64,000 nt of DNA from Gottfriedia acidiceleris (lineage in GTDB: Bacteria; Bacillota; Bacilli; Bacillales; Bacillaceae_G). The DNA lies in NCBI RefSeq assembly GCF_004138285.1, contig NZ_SCFN01000013.1, positions 62,001 to 126,000 on the forward strand. Reading direction: 5' to 3'. A program made the position numbers and the translations under genes. Of the stretch, positions 9,077 through 16,892 are shown piece after piece (the stretch's first letter is position 1; each line of letters starts with the position of its first letter). Under the pieces are notes generated by a model. That model searched no databases, had not been told where the DNA came from, and saw only the letters and a list, made by a program, of their open reading frames with translations.

Positions 9077-10198
9077 ATGAAAGTAGTAATATTACCTGAT
9101 TCCTTTAAAGAAAGCTTGGATGCAATGAATGTAGCTAATGCCATTCATAAAGGCTTTCATTCCGTATATCCGAATGCAGAGTATCATTTATTACCATTAG
9201 CAGACGGAGGGGAGGGCACTGTTCAAGCTTTAATCGCTTCAAATGGTGGAGAAGTAGAAACGATTAATGTAACAGGGCCTCTTAATGAAAGCGTTCAAGC
9301 TAAAATTGCATTTTCTAAAGATAATAAAACAGCATTTATAGAAATGGCTGAAGCCTGTGGTTTGCATCTTGTACCACTAGATAAACGTGATCCTTTACAA
9401 ACTACTTCCTTTGGTGTTGGCGAATTAATTCTTTATGCTATTGAGCGTGGAGTTTCTGAGCTTATTGTTGGTGTTGGAGGTAGTTCAACAAATGATGGTG
9501 GGATTGGTATGGCAACAGCGCTAGGTTACCAATTCTTCGATCAAAATGGTGAAAAAATTGAAAGCAATGGTGAGGCATTGCTAAAAGTAGCTTCAATGTC
9601 TGACGAAAACAAGTCACCACTATTAGATAAAGTAAAAATCACTATTGCGGCAGATGTTGTTAATCCATTGATTGGTAGAAATGGAGCAACATATATATTT
9701 GGACCACAGAAAGGACTTTCTGCGGATCAATTAGCTACAATAGATGAAGCAATGGGAAATTTCTATCAGATTACTGAGCATTATCTAAATAAATCCGTCT
9801 CAGAGATCCCCGGTAGTGGAGCTGGTGGAGGCATGGGTGCAGGCCTAATGCTATTCGCAAATGCTTCAATAAAAAAAGGGATTGAACTTGTTCTTGAACA
9901 ATTAAATGTTAAAGAAGTATGTAAGGATGCTGACATCGTAATTGTAGGAGAAGGCAGAATGGATGGACAAACAATTTATGGTAAAGCACCTGTTGGAGCG
10001 GCTGCTTGTGCCCCATCTAATGCGAAAGTAATTGCAATTTGTGGTAGTATTGGTGATGGGATAGAGGAATTGTATAAACACGGAATCGATGCCATTTTTC
10101 CTACGATTCCTGCAATCTTACCGATTGAAGATGTTATGGAAAACGCATTTGAAAATATTGAAAGAACTGCAAGAAATATTGCTGTATTGTTAAAATAA
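9077..10198 (+). CDS. glycerate 2-kinase (GarK/GlxK family)
   Basis: A 373-residue class I glycerate kinase. Motifs include the PDSFKESL start, LADGGEGT, the glycine-rich GVGGSSTNDGGIGMATALGY near residues 130-150, and GSGAGGGMGAG near residue 245. It phosphorylates glycerate to 2-phosphoglycerate for entry into lower glycolysis. It follows the GH65 gene by 12 bases with an AAGGAGGAGG ribosome site, so it belongs to the operon. Its presence fits glucosylglycerate as a substrate of the first gene, because that reaction releases D-glycerate. The E. coli ycj cluster as I remember it lacks a kinase at this place, so the Bacillus version looks more self-contained. Confidence 0.92.
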   Translation: MKVVILPDSFKESLDAMNVANAIHKGFHSVYPNAEYHLLPLADGGEGTVQALIASNGGEVETINVTGPLNESVQAKIAFSKDNKTAFIEMAEACGLHLVPLDKRDPLQTTSFGVGELILYAIERGVSELIVGVGGSSTNDGGIGMATALGYQFFDQNGEKIESNGEALLKVASMSDENKSPLLDKVKITIAADVVNPLIGRNGATYIFGPQKGLSADQLATIDEAMGNFYQITEHYLNKSVSEIPGSGAGGGMGAGLMLFANASIKKGIELVLEQLNVKEVCKDADIVIVGEGRMDGQTIYGKAPVGAAACAPSNAKVIAICGSIGDGIEELYKHGIDAIFPTIPAILPIEDVMENAFENIERTARNIAVLLK

Positions 10199-10206
10199 TT
10201 GAAAAT

Positions 10207-10247
10207 AAAAAAGCAGAAAAACATTGTATGAGTTTTTCTGCTTTTTT
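10207..10247 (+). terminator. terminator of the ycj-like operon
   Basis: A 16-bp stem (10207-10222 / 10232-10247), A-rich on the left and T-rich on the right, ending in a T run. It sits just after the glycerate kinase stop and before the leftward chrA gene, so it may serve as the rightward operon terminator. Confidence 0.85.
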
Positions 10248-10323
10248 ATTGGATTTGCCTTCTATTAAAAATGGCGAGGAGCTGTTCTCCTAAAGTTTGA
10301 ACAGATAATTAACCAAATAAAAT

Positions 10324-11517
10324 TTAAATTTTAGATAAAATTTCCCCACTAATTGCTCCTACAAGTACAATAATCCATGGTGGTAATTGCATAATTACTA
10401 ACATACTAAATAAGATCGCTACGATTAGAAAGTCAAAAATCGAAAATACAGAGCTTATCCATATTGGATTACAAAAAGCTGAAATTAAAATCCCAACTAC
10501 TGCTGCGTTTACACCTAATAAAGCTCTCCTTAATTTCGAATTACGACGCATACTAGACCAAAATGGGAGAGTACCTAAAATAAGTAGGAATGCAGGTAAA
10601 AAGATGGCGATCGTTGCAATTAAACCTCCTCGCCAGCCTACCATTACAGTTCCTAAATAGGCTGCAAACGTAAATAATGGTCCAGGTACAGCTTGGGTGA
10701 CACCATATCCAACCAAAAATGTTTCTTTGTTTAGCCATCCAGTAGGAACAAACTCTCGTTCAAGTAAAGGGAGAACAACATGGCCTCCACCAAATACCAT
10801 CGATCCTGCTCTGAAAAAACTGTCAAATATAGAAATCCATTTTGACGATGTAAATGAACTAATTAAGGGTAATAAACCTAATAATATAAAAAATATAGCC
10901 AAACAAATGACTGAAACCCTTTTTGATATATTCGTAATTAATGTAGTTTTATCACTATTTTCATTATCTTGATATAGAAAATATCCTACAATTGAAGAAA
11001 TTAAAATGACAGCAATTTGAGTGAATGTCGTTTGCCATATTAGTGTAGCAGTCATTGCAAACAAAGCAAGAGCTTTCCTTTTTAAATCAGGTGTCAAGTT
11101 CTTCACCATGCCTAAAATAGCCTGTGCAACAATTGGCACTGCAACCAGTTTTAGTCCATGGATCCAACCTGAATTCTTTATATCCAAGTCTTGTAGTAAT
11201 AATGTAAATAACATAAGTGCAATTACGGATGGTAATGTAAATCCAATAAATGAGACAATGCCACCTAAGACCCCTGCACGTATTACGCCAATACCAATGC
11301 CAACTTGGCTACTTGCTGGTCCAGGTAAAAATTGTGACAAAGCTACTAAGTCAGCATAGTTTTGATCGTCAATCCACTTTTTCCTTCTTACATATTCTTC
11401 ACGAAAATAACCTAAATGAGCAATTGGTCCACCAAAAGAAGTTAAGCCCAGTTTAGTAGAAACAATAAGTATTTCTAACAAAAGATATAACTTACTATTT
11501 TTATGATTAGGATTCAT
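10324..11517 (-). CDS. chrA: chromate transporter, ChrA (CHR) family
   Basis: A 397-residue two-domain CHR protein: the first domain opens with GLTSFGGPIAHLGYFREEY, and the second repeats the pattern as GSMVFGGGHVVLPLLEREFV. About ten membrane helices are visible. The family exports chromate and perhaps sulfate-like oxyanions; the native substrate here is unknown. The start is the ATG at 11517, with GGAGGG just upstream; a start at 11562 would add 15 residues and lacks a ribosome site. The gene diverges from dsdA. The nearby sulfur-oxyanion genes make an anion-export role plausible but unproved. Confidence 0.9.
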   Translation of the reverse strand: MNPNHKNSKLYLLLEILIVSTKLGLTSFGGPIAHLGYFREEYVRRKKWIDDQNYADLVALSQFLPGPASSQVGIGIGVIRAGVLGGIVSFIGFTLPSVIALMLFTLLLQDLDIKNSGWIHGLKLVAVPIVAQAILGMVKNLTPDLKRKALALFAMTATLIWQTTFTQIAVILISSIVGYFLYQDNENSDKTTLITNISKRVSVICLAIFFILLGLLPLISSFTSSKWISIFDSFFRAGSMVFGGGHVVLPLLEREFVPTGWLNKETFLVGYGVTQAVPGPLFTFAAYLGTVMVGWRGGLIATIAIFLPAFLLILGTLPFWSSMRRNSKLRRALLGVNAAVVGILISAFCNPIWISSVFSIFDFLIVAILFSMLVIMQLPPWIIVLVGAISGEILSKI

Positions 11518-11709
11518 ATTCCCTCCAACAATGATATATAGAAATAGTATAGTTTGAATCAAAGTCTAAACCAATCTCTTTTCGTGTGAATTTACAAAAG
11601 ATTAACAATCAAAGCTATGTTTGAAACTCTATTTGAAAACAATGTTACTGACCTAGTGGTAATATCTGATAAACTACATATAAACTGTTTAAGCCTAGGA
11701 GGAAAATAG

Positions 11710-13047
11710 ATGAAAAGAATTGATATACAGGCATATATAGAAAATTATCCAATCCTAAAAAAACTGATGAACTTAGAGGAATATCTTTGGTTGAACCCAA
11801 ATCTTGAGATGTTTCAAAAAGCAATTAAAAAGTCACCACTTACTCAAGATGATATAAACGACGCGGATGAACGATTAAAAAGGTTTGCCCCATATATATC
11901 AAAGGTTTTTCCAGAAACTAAAGATACAAATGGCATTATTGAGTCACCTTTAGTAGAAATTCCTTCTATGAAACAATCGTTAGAGAAAAATTTCGAACAA
12001 ACTATATTAGGAGAATTATTTTTAAAATGTGATAGTCATTTACCAATATCAGGGTCAATTAAAGCAAGAGGTGGCATTTATGAGATATTAAAGCATGCTG
12101 AAAGCCTAGCTATAAAGCATCAACTATTAAGGATTGAAGATGATTACTCAAAAATAGATAGTGATATTTTTAGAGACTTTTTCTCAAACTACTCAATTGC
12201 TGTAGGGTCAACAGGTAATTTAGGTATGAGCATTGGAATTATTAGTGCAAAGTTAGGGTTTAAAGTAACTGTACATATGTCAGCGGATGCAAAGCAATGG
12301 AAAAAAGATTTACTTAGAAGTAAAAACGTAAATGTCATTGAGTACGAGGCGGATTATAGTAAGGCAGTAGAAGAAGGACGAATTCAAGCAGAAGCAGATC
12401 CTAATTGTTATTTTGTGGACGATGAAAATTCACAAGATTTATTTTTAGGATATGCAGTAGCAGCATCACGATTAAAAAAGCAGTTTGAAGAATTAGACAT
12501 TACAATTGATGAAAATCATCCATTATTTGTTTATTTACCTTGCGGAGTTGGAGGAGGACCTGGTGGTGTCGCATTTGGTCTGAAACTATTATTTAAAGAT
12601 AATGTTCATTTCTTTTTTGCCGAGCCAACTCATTCTCCTTGTATGTTGATTGGATTAATGACAGGACTTCACGATCAAGTTTCTGTACAAGATTTTGGCA
12701 TTGATAATAAAACGGATGCAGATGGCCTAGCTGTGGGGAGACCATCTGGCTTTGTAGGAAAAATCATGGAGCCTTTTTTAAGTGGTTGCTATACAATAAG
12801 TGATGAAAAACTATATTCCATGTTAAAAGAATTAGTTGATACTGAGGATCTTTATTTAGAACCGTCAGCACTAGCTGGTATGATCGGTCCAATTAAATTA
12901 TTTAAAGAAGGCAAGGATTATTTACTAAAAAATAATTTGTTGAAAAAAATGGAAAATAGTACCCATGTCATTTGGGGCACAGGTGGTAGTATGGTCCCAG
13001 AAAAAATGATGAAAGAGTACTATCAAAAAGGGTCTCTTTTTAAATAA
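11710..13047 (+). CDS. dsdA: D-serine ammonia-lyase
   Basis: A 445-residue fold-type II PLP enzyme that converts D-serine to pyruvate and ammonia. The Schiff-base lysine lies in SGSIKARGG near residue 120; the cofactor phosphate loop is [10 protein letters not shown], and [11 protein letters not shown] binds the substrate. Length and motifs match DsdA throughout, including the N-terminal WLNPN helix region. The ATG has an AGGAGG ribosome site at 11697-11702. It stands alone, divergent from chrA, with no DsdC-type regulator or D-serine permease beside it, so regulation cannot be read from the sequence. Confidence 0.95.
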   Translation: MKRIDIQAYIENYPILKKLMNLEEYLWLNPNLEMFQKAIKKSPLTQDDINDADERLKRFAPYISKVFPETKDTNGIIESPLVEIPSMKQSLEKNFEQTILGELFLKCDSHLPISGSIKARGGIYEILKHAESLAIKHQLLRIEDDYSKIDSDIFRDFFSNYSIAVGSTGNLGMSIGIISAKLGFKVTVHMSADAKQWKKDLLRSKNVNVIEYEADYSKAVEEGRIQAEADPNCYFVDDENSQDLFLGYAVAASRLKKQFEELDITIDENHPLFVYLPCGVGGGPGGVAFGLKLLFKDNVHFFFAEPTHSPCMLIGLMTGLHDQVSVQDFGIDNKTDADGLAVGRPSGFVGKIMEPFLSGCYTISDEKLYSMLKELVDTEDLYLEPSALAGMIGPIKLFKEGKDYLLKNNLLKKMENSTHVIWGTGGSMVPEKMMKEYYQKGSLFK

Positions 13048-13259
13048 AATAGATAGTGTAAAATTTTACTAATATTTTAAAAGTGAAAAAATTCTTTTAA
13101 TGCAGAATAATTTGACATATATTTGTATATGTAAATAAGTTTTCTATTTAGATTTTGACGCAAGATATTTTCTTTTTAATTGGTTCTGTTTAAAAATTGA
13201 TAAACTATTTTAAAAAAGCCTTTCCGTCATGAGCGGACTGGCTTCAGTGCATTTTATAT
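13048..13259. other. intergenic stretch after dsdA
   Basis: AT-rich with no coding signal. It holds a 12-bp perfect palindrome (GTAAAATTTTAC, about 13053-13064) and a hairpin with AAGCC/GGCTT arms at 13216-13243. The A run before that hairpin would act as a U run only on the minus strand, so it is not a clear dsdA terminator. Confidence 0.4.
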
Positions 13260-13277
13260 AATACCCATAAGGGTATT
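13260..13277. promoter_or_regulatory. CstR-type operator 1, before the class V aminotransferase gene
   Basis: Perfect dyad AATACCC-ATAA-GGGTATT (7-bp arms, 4-base spacer). The same ATACCC-N4-GGGTAT pattern recurs upstream of cstR and the sulfur genes downstream, so it is read as an operator of the CsoR/CstR family. It lies 86 bases before the start of the next gene. Confidence 0.75.
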
Positions 13278-13362
13278 GGAATACTCGGTTTTATCTTAAT
13301 TACCTTAAACAGAGACTTCCGATTAAAAAGCACAAAACATATTCTCATTAGGAGCGATAAAA

Positions 13363-14838
13363 TTGAATTTAGAAAAGTATTTTTCACAATTTAGAAAAGA
13401 GATTATTGGAAATGAAAAAACATTCTTATCGCCATTTGGTGAAAAGAAAATTATTTATTTAGATTGGGCTGCGAGCGGTAGGTTATATGGACCAGTTGAA
13501 GAAAAATTACTTTCAACTTTTGGACCATATGTTGCAAATACGCATACGGAATCAAATATAACTGGAAGCACGATGACGAATTGTTATCATGAAGCATTAC
13601 AGATCATAAAAGAGCATGTTAATGCAAGCGCTTCCGACACAATCTTAACTGATGGATCAGGAATGACTGGCGTTATGAATAAGTTTCAACGTATTTTAGG
13701 GCTAAAAATTCATGAAAATTTCCACTTCCGTTTAAGTATACCTGAGGAAGAAAGACCAGTTGTTTTTATAACAAGTATGGAGCATCATAGCAATCATACT
13801 TCGTGGTTAGAAACAATTTGTGATGTAGAAGTTGTGCCTAATTGTACTAATAATGTAGTCGATTTAAACTATTTAAGAAATCGACTTGAGTTTTATAAAA
13901 ATAAACGAAAATTAATTGGATCCTTCAGTGCTTGTTCTAATGTATCTGGATTAATTACACCTTATCATAAGCTAGCTAGACTAATGCATGAATATAATGG
14001 TGTTTGTTTTGTGGATTTCTCAGCTTCTGCGCCATATGTTGACATTGATATGCATCCTAGTGACCCAATGGAAAAACTTGATGCAATTCTGTTTTCACCT
14101 CACAAGTTTTTAGGAGGACCTGGTAGTAGTGGAGTTTTGATATTTGACTCTTCAATGTATCAAAATAAAATTCCAGATCATCCAGGTGGAGGAACTGTTG
14201 AATGGACAAATCCATGGGGTGAGAAAAAATACATTAACAATATTCGTGAAAGAGAAGATGGGGGTACTCCAGGATTTCTACAAACAATTAGAACAGCTCT
14301 TGCAATTAAGGTGAAAAATGCAATGGGTACTGCGAATATATTGAATCGTGAAGAAGAATTGGCACACATCGTATTAGATGAGCTTAGAACAATTGAAAAT
14401 GTAGTGTTACTTGAAGATTCAAGTAATCCACGATTAGGTTTTTATTCTTTTTATTTAAAAAATATTCATCATAATTTAGTAGTTAGATTATTAAATGATC
14501 GTTACGGAATTCAAGTACGAGGTGGTTGTTCATGTGCGGGTACTTATGGACATATGCTACTGAATATTACAAGAGAAATGTCTAAAGCAATTACAGATGA
14601 AATCGATAATGGCAATATTAGCGTAAAGCCTGGTTGGATTCGCATGAGTGTTCATCCAACGACCACGAATGAAGAAGTAGTCATATTCACTAATGCTTTA
14701 AAAGATATTATTCAAAACATTGGAGAATGGTCTAAAGATTATATTTATTTAAAAGAGAAAAATGACTTTATCCATAAAGACGAAGCAGTTATGGAAGTAG
14801 GAACTTATTTTGAGATGGAAATGACAGTAAAATCTTAA
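13363..14838 (+). CDS. class V aminotransferase, cysteine desulfurase-like
   Basis: A 491-residue PLP enzyme of the aminotransferase class V/SufS-CsdB group. Visible features are MEHHSNHTSW (cofactor stacking His), the Schiff-base lysine in SPHKFLGGPG, and a C-terminal Cys loop in RGGCSCAGTYGH equivalent to the persulfide-bearing cysteine of desulfurases. It is longer than SufS (about 405 residues) and has no SufU or IscU gene beside it. The start is TTG at 13363 with AGGAG at 13351-13355. A CstR-type operator lies upstream, placing it in the persulfide regulon, so it may generate or remove a persulfide. The exact reaction is unknown. Confidence 0.8.
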   Translation: MNLEKYFSQFRKEIIGNEKTFLSPFGEKKIIYLDWAASGRLYGPVEEKLLSTFGPYVANTHTESNITGSTMTNCYHEALQIIKEHVNASASDTILTDGSGMTGVMNKFQRILGLKIHENFHFRLSIPEEERPVVFITSMEHHSNHTSWLETICDVEVVPNCTNNVVDLNYLRNRLEFYKNKRKLIGSFSACSNVSGLITPYHKLARLMHEYNGVCFVDFSASAPYVDIDMHPSDPMEKLDAILFSPHKFLGGPGSSGVLIFDSSMYQNKIPDHPGGGTVEWTNPWGEKKYINNIREREDGGTPGFLQTIRTALAIKVKNAMGTANILNREEELAHIVLDELRTIENVVLLEDSSNPRLGFYSFYLKNIHHNLVVRLLNDRYGIQVRGGCSCAGTYGHMLLNITREMSKAITDEIDNGNISVKPGWIRMSVHPTTTNEEVVIFTNALKDIIQNIGEWSKDYIYLKEKNDFIHKDEAVMEVGTYFEMEMTVKS

Positions 14839-14850
14839 AATAACGTATTA

Positions 14851-14880
14851 AAAAAAGATCACGTTATTGTGATCTTTTTT
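14851..14880 (+). terminator. terminator after the class V aminotransferase gene
   Basis: Twelve-bp stem (14851-14862 / 14869-14880) with a GTTATT loop; the right arm ends in six T. It separates the aminotransferase unit from cstR. Confidence 0.88.
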
Positions 14881-14937
14881 GTTCATGATTATCTTTTAAC
14901 CAACTAAAAGTTGATTTATTTAACTAAAATAAAACGA

Positions 14938-14966
14938 TTGACATAATACCCTGTGGGGTATATATT
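14938..14966 (+). promoter_or_regulatory. cstR promoter with embedded CstR operator 2
   Basis: -35 TTGACA (14938-14943), 17-base spacer, -10 TATATT (14961-14966). The dyad ATACCC-TGTG-GGGTAT (14946-14961) fills the spacer, the ideal place for repression by an autoregulated CsoR-family protein. The start codon of cstR is 75 bases downstream. Confidence 0.85.
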
Positions 14967-15040
14967 ACAAGTAAGAATATTCCACATATATTCTAAAAAA
15001 AGTTAAGCTTTGTTTAGTTCTGTAAGTTAGGGGTGATTTA

Positions 15041-15301
15041 ATGAAATATGATGATCCAGTAAAAAATAGAGTAAAGCGAATTGAGGGACAGATTCGTGGA
15101 ATTTTAAAAATGATGGAGGAAGACAAAGACTGTAAAGATGTCATTACACAGTTATCAGCAGTTAAATCAGCTTTGGATCGTACGATTGGCGTAATAGTAA
15201 GCTCAAATTTAGTTGATTGTGTCCGAAATGCGAATGAAAACGGGCAAGATGCCGAAGATTTAGTGAAAGAAGCAGTAAATTTACTTGTAAAAAGTAGATA
15301 A
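15041..15301 (+). CDS. cstR: persulfide-sensing repressor CstR (CsoR family)
   Basis: An 86-residue all-helical DUF156 protein. It has the two cysteines of CstR at exactly positions 31 and 60, and lacks the Cys-His-Cys copper set found in the second CsoR-family gene of this window (51182-51481). CstR senses reactive sulfur by cross-linking these cysteines and then releases DNA. Its promoter carries a matching operator between -35 and -10, and five more copies sit before neighbouring sulfur genes, so autoregulation and control of the whole block are strongly suggested. GGGGTG at 15030-15035 is the ribosome site. Confidence 0.93.
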   Translation: MKYDDPVKNRVKRIEGQIRGILKMMEEDKDCKDVITQLSAVKSALDRTIGVIVSSNLVDCVRNANENGQDAEDLVKEAVNLLVKSR

Positions 15302-15309
15302 TATATGAT

Positions 15310-15354
15310 TTGACACAATTTTTTATTTTTAATATCATATACCCATAGGGGTAA
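15310..15354 (+). promoter_or_regulatory. promoter and CstR operator 3, before the DsrE-like gene
   Basis: -35 TTGACA (15310-15315), 17-base spacer, -10 TATCAT (15333-15338), followed immediately by the dyad ATACCC-ATAG-GGGTAA (15339-15354), which would cover the transcription start. Confidence 0.8.
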
Positions 15355-15389
15355 TAGTATATATAAGATATATTTTTTTGTTTTGTTAT

Positions 15390-15405
15390 ATACCCTAGTG
15401 GGTAT
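15390..15405. promoter_or_regulatory. CstR operator 4, before the DsrE-like gene
   Basis: Perfect dyad ATACCC-TAGT-GGGTAT, 51 bases downstream of operator 3 and 23 bases before the start codon. Two operators in tandem before one gene suggest tight or cooperative repression. Confidence 0.8.
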
Positions 15406-15428
15406 AAAGAACGATAAGGAGAAAGAAT

Positions 15429-15905
15429 ATGACAACTAAGAAAACTAATATCATTTTATTTAGTGGAGATTATGACAAAGCAATGGCTGCCTACATTATT
15501 GCGAACGGTGCAGCAGCTTTTGATCATGAAGTAACTATTTTTCATACATTTTGGGGATTGAATGCTTTACGAAAAGGTGAACATGTAGCAACAAAAAAAG
15601 GTTTTATTGAAAAGATGTTTGGAAAGATGATGCCTAGAGGCGCAGATAAAATGGGACTTTCTAAAATGAATTTCGCTGGTTTTGGACCAAAGATGATTAA
15701 GGATATTATTAAAAAGCATAATGCATTGCCTTTACCACAATTAATTGAAATGGCTCAAGAACAAGATATAAATTTAGTAGCATGTACAATGACAATGGAT
15801 CTGTTAGGTCTACAAACAGAAGAGTTATTAGAGGATATTCAGTATGCTGGTGTTGCAGCCTACATTGGTGAAGCAGAAGAAGGTCAAGTTAACTTATTTA
15901 TTTAA
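15429..15905 (+). CDS. DsrE/DsrF/DrsH-like sulfur-transfer protein
   Basis: A 158-residue cytoplasmic protein of the DsrE-like fold (DsrE2 type). The likely sulfur-accepting residue is Cys119 in NLVACTMTMDLLG, the only cysteine in the protein. It has a glycine/methionine-rich middle segment (MFGKMMPRGADKMG) typical of this subgroup. Such proteins shuttle persulfide sulfur with rhodanese and TusA partners, both encoded directly downstream. The ribosome site AAGGAGA at 15416-15422 and two CstR-type operators precede it. First gene of the operon that runs to 18268 or beyond. Confidence 0.85.
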   Translation: MTTKKTNIILFSGDYDKAMAAYIIANGAAAFDHEVTIFHTFWGLNALRKGEHVATKKGFIEKMFGKMMPRGADKMGLSKMNFAGFGPKMIKDIIKKHNALPLPQLIEMAQEQDINLVACTMTMDLLGLQTEELLEDIQYAGVAAYIGEAEEGQVNLFI

Positions 15906-15925
15906 TTAGAAAGGATTTGAAGAAT

Positions 15926-16222
15926 ATGAAAGAAATTACTACGATTGAGCTTGAAAATGAATTAAAAACTGGAAAAGAATTAAATATTATCGATGTTCGT
16001 GAAGTAGATGAAGTTGCAGCTGGAAAAATCCGAGAAGCTATTCATATTCCACTTGGATTAATCGAATTTCGATTACACGAATTAGATAAATCAAAAGAAT
16101 ATATTATGGTTTGTCGCTCAGGTGCAAGAAGTGGCCGTGCAACGGAATTCCTTCAATCTCAAGGGTTTAACGTTAAAAACATGGTAGGCGGAATGCTTTC
16201 TTGGGAAGGGAACGTGGAATAA
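15926..16222 (+). CDS. single-domain rhodanese sulfurtransferase
   Basis: A 98-residue rhodanese. The active-site loop is CRSGARS with Cys63 as the persulfide carrier; IIDVRE near the start and GGMLSWEG at the end are family landmarks. It should move sulfane sulfur to or from the DsrE and TusA proteins encoded around it. The ATG at 15926 is preferred over an in-frame TTG at 15917, because AAAGGA at 15909-15914 is only two bases from the TTG but a workable distance from the ATG. Twenty bases separate it from the upstream gene, so it is co-transcribed. Confidence 0.9.
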   Translation: MKEITTIELENELKTGKELNIIDVREVDEVAAGKIREAIHIPLGLIEFRLHELDKSKEYIMVCRSGARSGRATEFLQSQGFNVKNMVGGMLSWEGNVE

Positions 16223-16239
16223 TTTTTTTGATTAAATAT

Positions 16240-16255
16240 ATACCCCTAGTGGTAT
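16240..16255. promoter_or_regulatory. CstR operator 5, inside the sulfur operon
   Basis: Imperfect dyad ATACCC-CTAG-TGGTAT located 21 bases before the TusA-rhodanese start. A TTGATT at 16228-16233 just upstream hints at an internal promoter. Its left flank is nearly the same as that of operator 6. Confidence 0.65.
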
Positions 16256-16276
16256 TCTATGTGCGGAGGTCATAAT

Positions 16277-16849
16277 ATGGAGTTCATTAAAACAAATATG
16301 AAATTAGATGCAAAAGGATTAGCTTGTCCAATGCCGATTGTAAAGACTAGAAAAGCAATGAAGGATTTAGATAATGGCCAAGTAATCGAGGTTCAAGCAA
16401 CGGATAAAGGTTCAAAAGCAGACATTAAAGCTTGGGCGGAAAGCACTGGGAATCAATACTTAGGAACAATCGAAAATGGAGAAGTATTACTTCATTATTT
16501 AAGAAAATCTTCAGATGAAAATACAATTGAAAAAAGATTTGAAAACGTCATTTCAAACGATCAATTAAGTCAAAAGCTACAAAATGAAAATATAATCGTT
16601 TTAGATGTAAGAGAAGAAGCAGAATATGTATTTAATCATATACCAAATGCGGTATCGATTCCTTTAGGTGAATTGGAGAGCCGTATGACAGAATTAAATA
16701 AAGATAATGAAATATATATCATTTGCAGAACTGGAAACCGCAGTGATCTTGCAGCTCAATTACTAGTTTCGAGTGGTTTTACTAACGTGTTTAATGTAAT
16801 ACCTGGAATGACTGAGTGGTCTGGTGAAACAGCGAGCATAAAAGGTTAA
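16277..16849 (+). CDS. TusA-rhodanese fusion sulfurtransferase (CstA-like)
   Basis: A 190-residue two-domain protein. The N-terminal TusA domain carries the sulfur-relay cysteine in GLACPMP (Cys17); the C-terminal rhodanese has its loop IICRTGNRS (Cys150). The combination resembles staphylococcal CstA, which passes persulfides between carriers. The start is the ATG at 16277 with GGAGG at 16265-16269; an upstream ATG at 16259 would place the ribosome site inside the gene. An internal CstR-type operator precedes it. Its TusA half is closely related to the separate TusA at 18041-18268, which suggests duplication. Confidence 0.9.
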   Translation: MEFIKTNMKLDAKGLACPMPIVKTRKAMKDLDNGQVIEVQATDKGSKADIKAWAESTGNQYLGTIENGEVLLHYLRKSSDENTIEKRFENVISNDQLSQKLQNENIIVLDVREEAEYVFNHIPNAVSIPLGELESRMTELNKDNEIYIICRTGNRSDLAAQLLVSSGFTNVFNVIPGMTEWSGETASIKG

Positions 16850-16871
16850 TCTAATTTTTTTGAATAATAAT

Positions 16872-16887
16872 ATACTGTGGGGGGTAT
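16872..16887. promoter_or_regulatory. CstR operator 6, overlapping the ribosome site of the CstB-like gene
   Basis: Imperfect dyad ATACTG-TGGG-GGGTAT ending five bases before the ATG. The GGGGGG core also serves as the Shine-Dalgarno sequence, so bound repressor would cover the start of any transcript from an internal promoter. Confidence 0.6.
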
Positions 16888-16892
16888 AAAGG

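Noticed and set aside
10697-11456. Rightward open frames inside chrA
   Set aside because: Antisense shadows of a well-supported membrane transporter gene.
13050-13068. Palindrome GTAAAATTTTAC as dsdA terminator
   Set aside because: AT-only stem without a following T run; weak.
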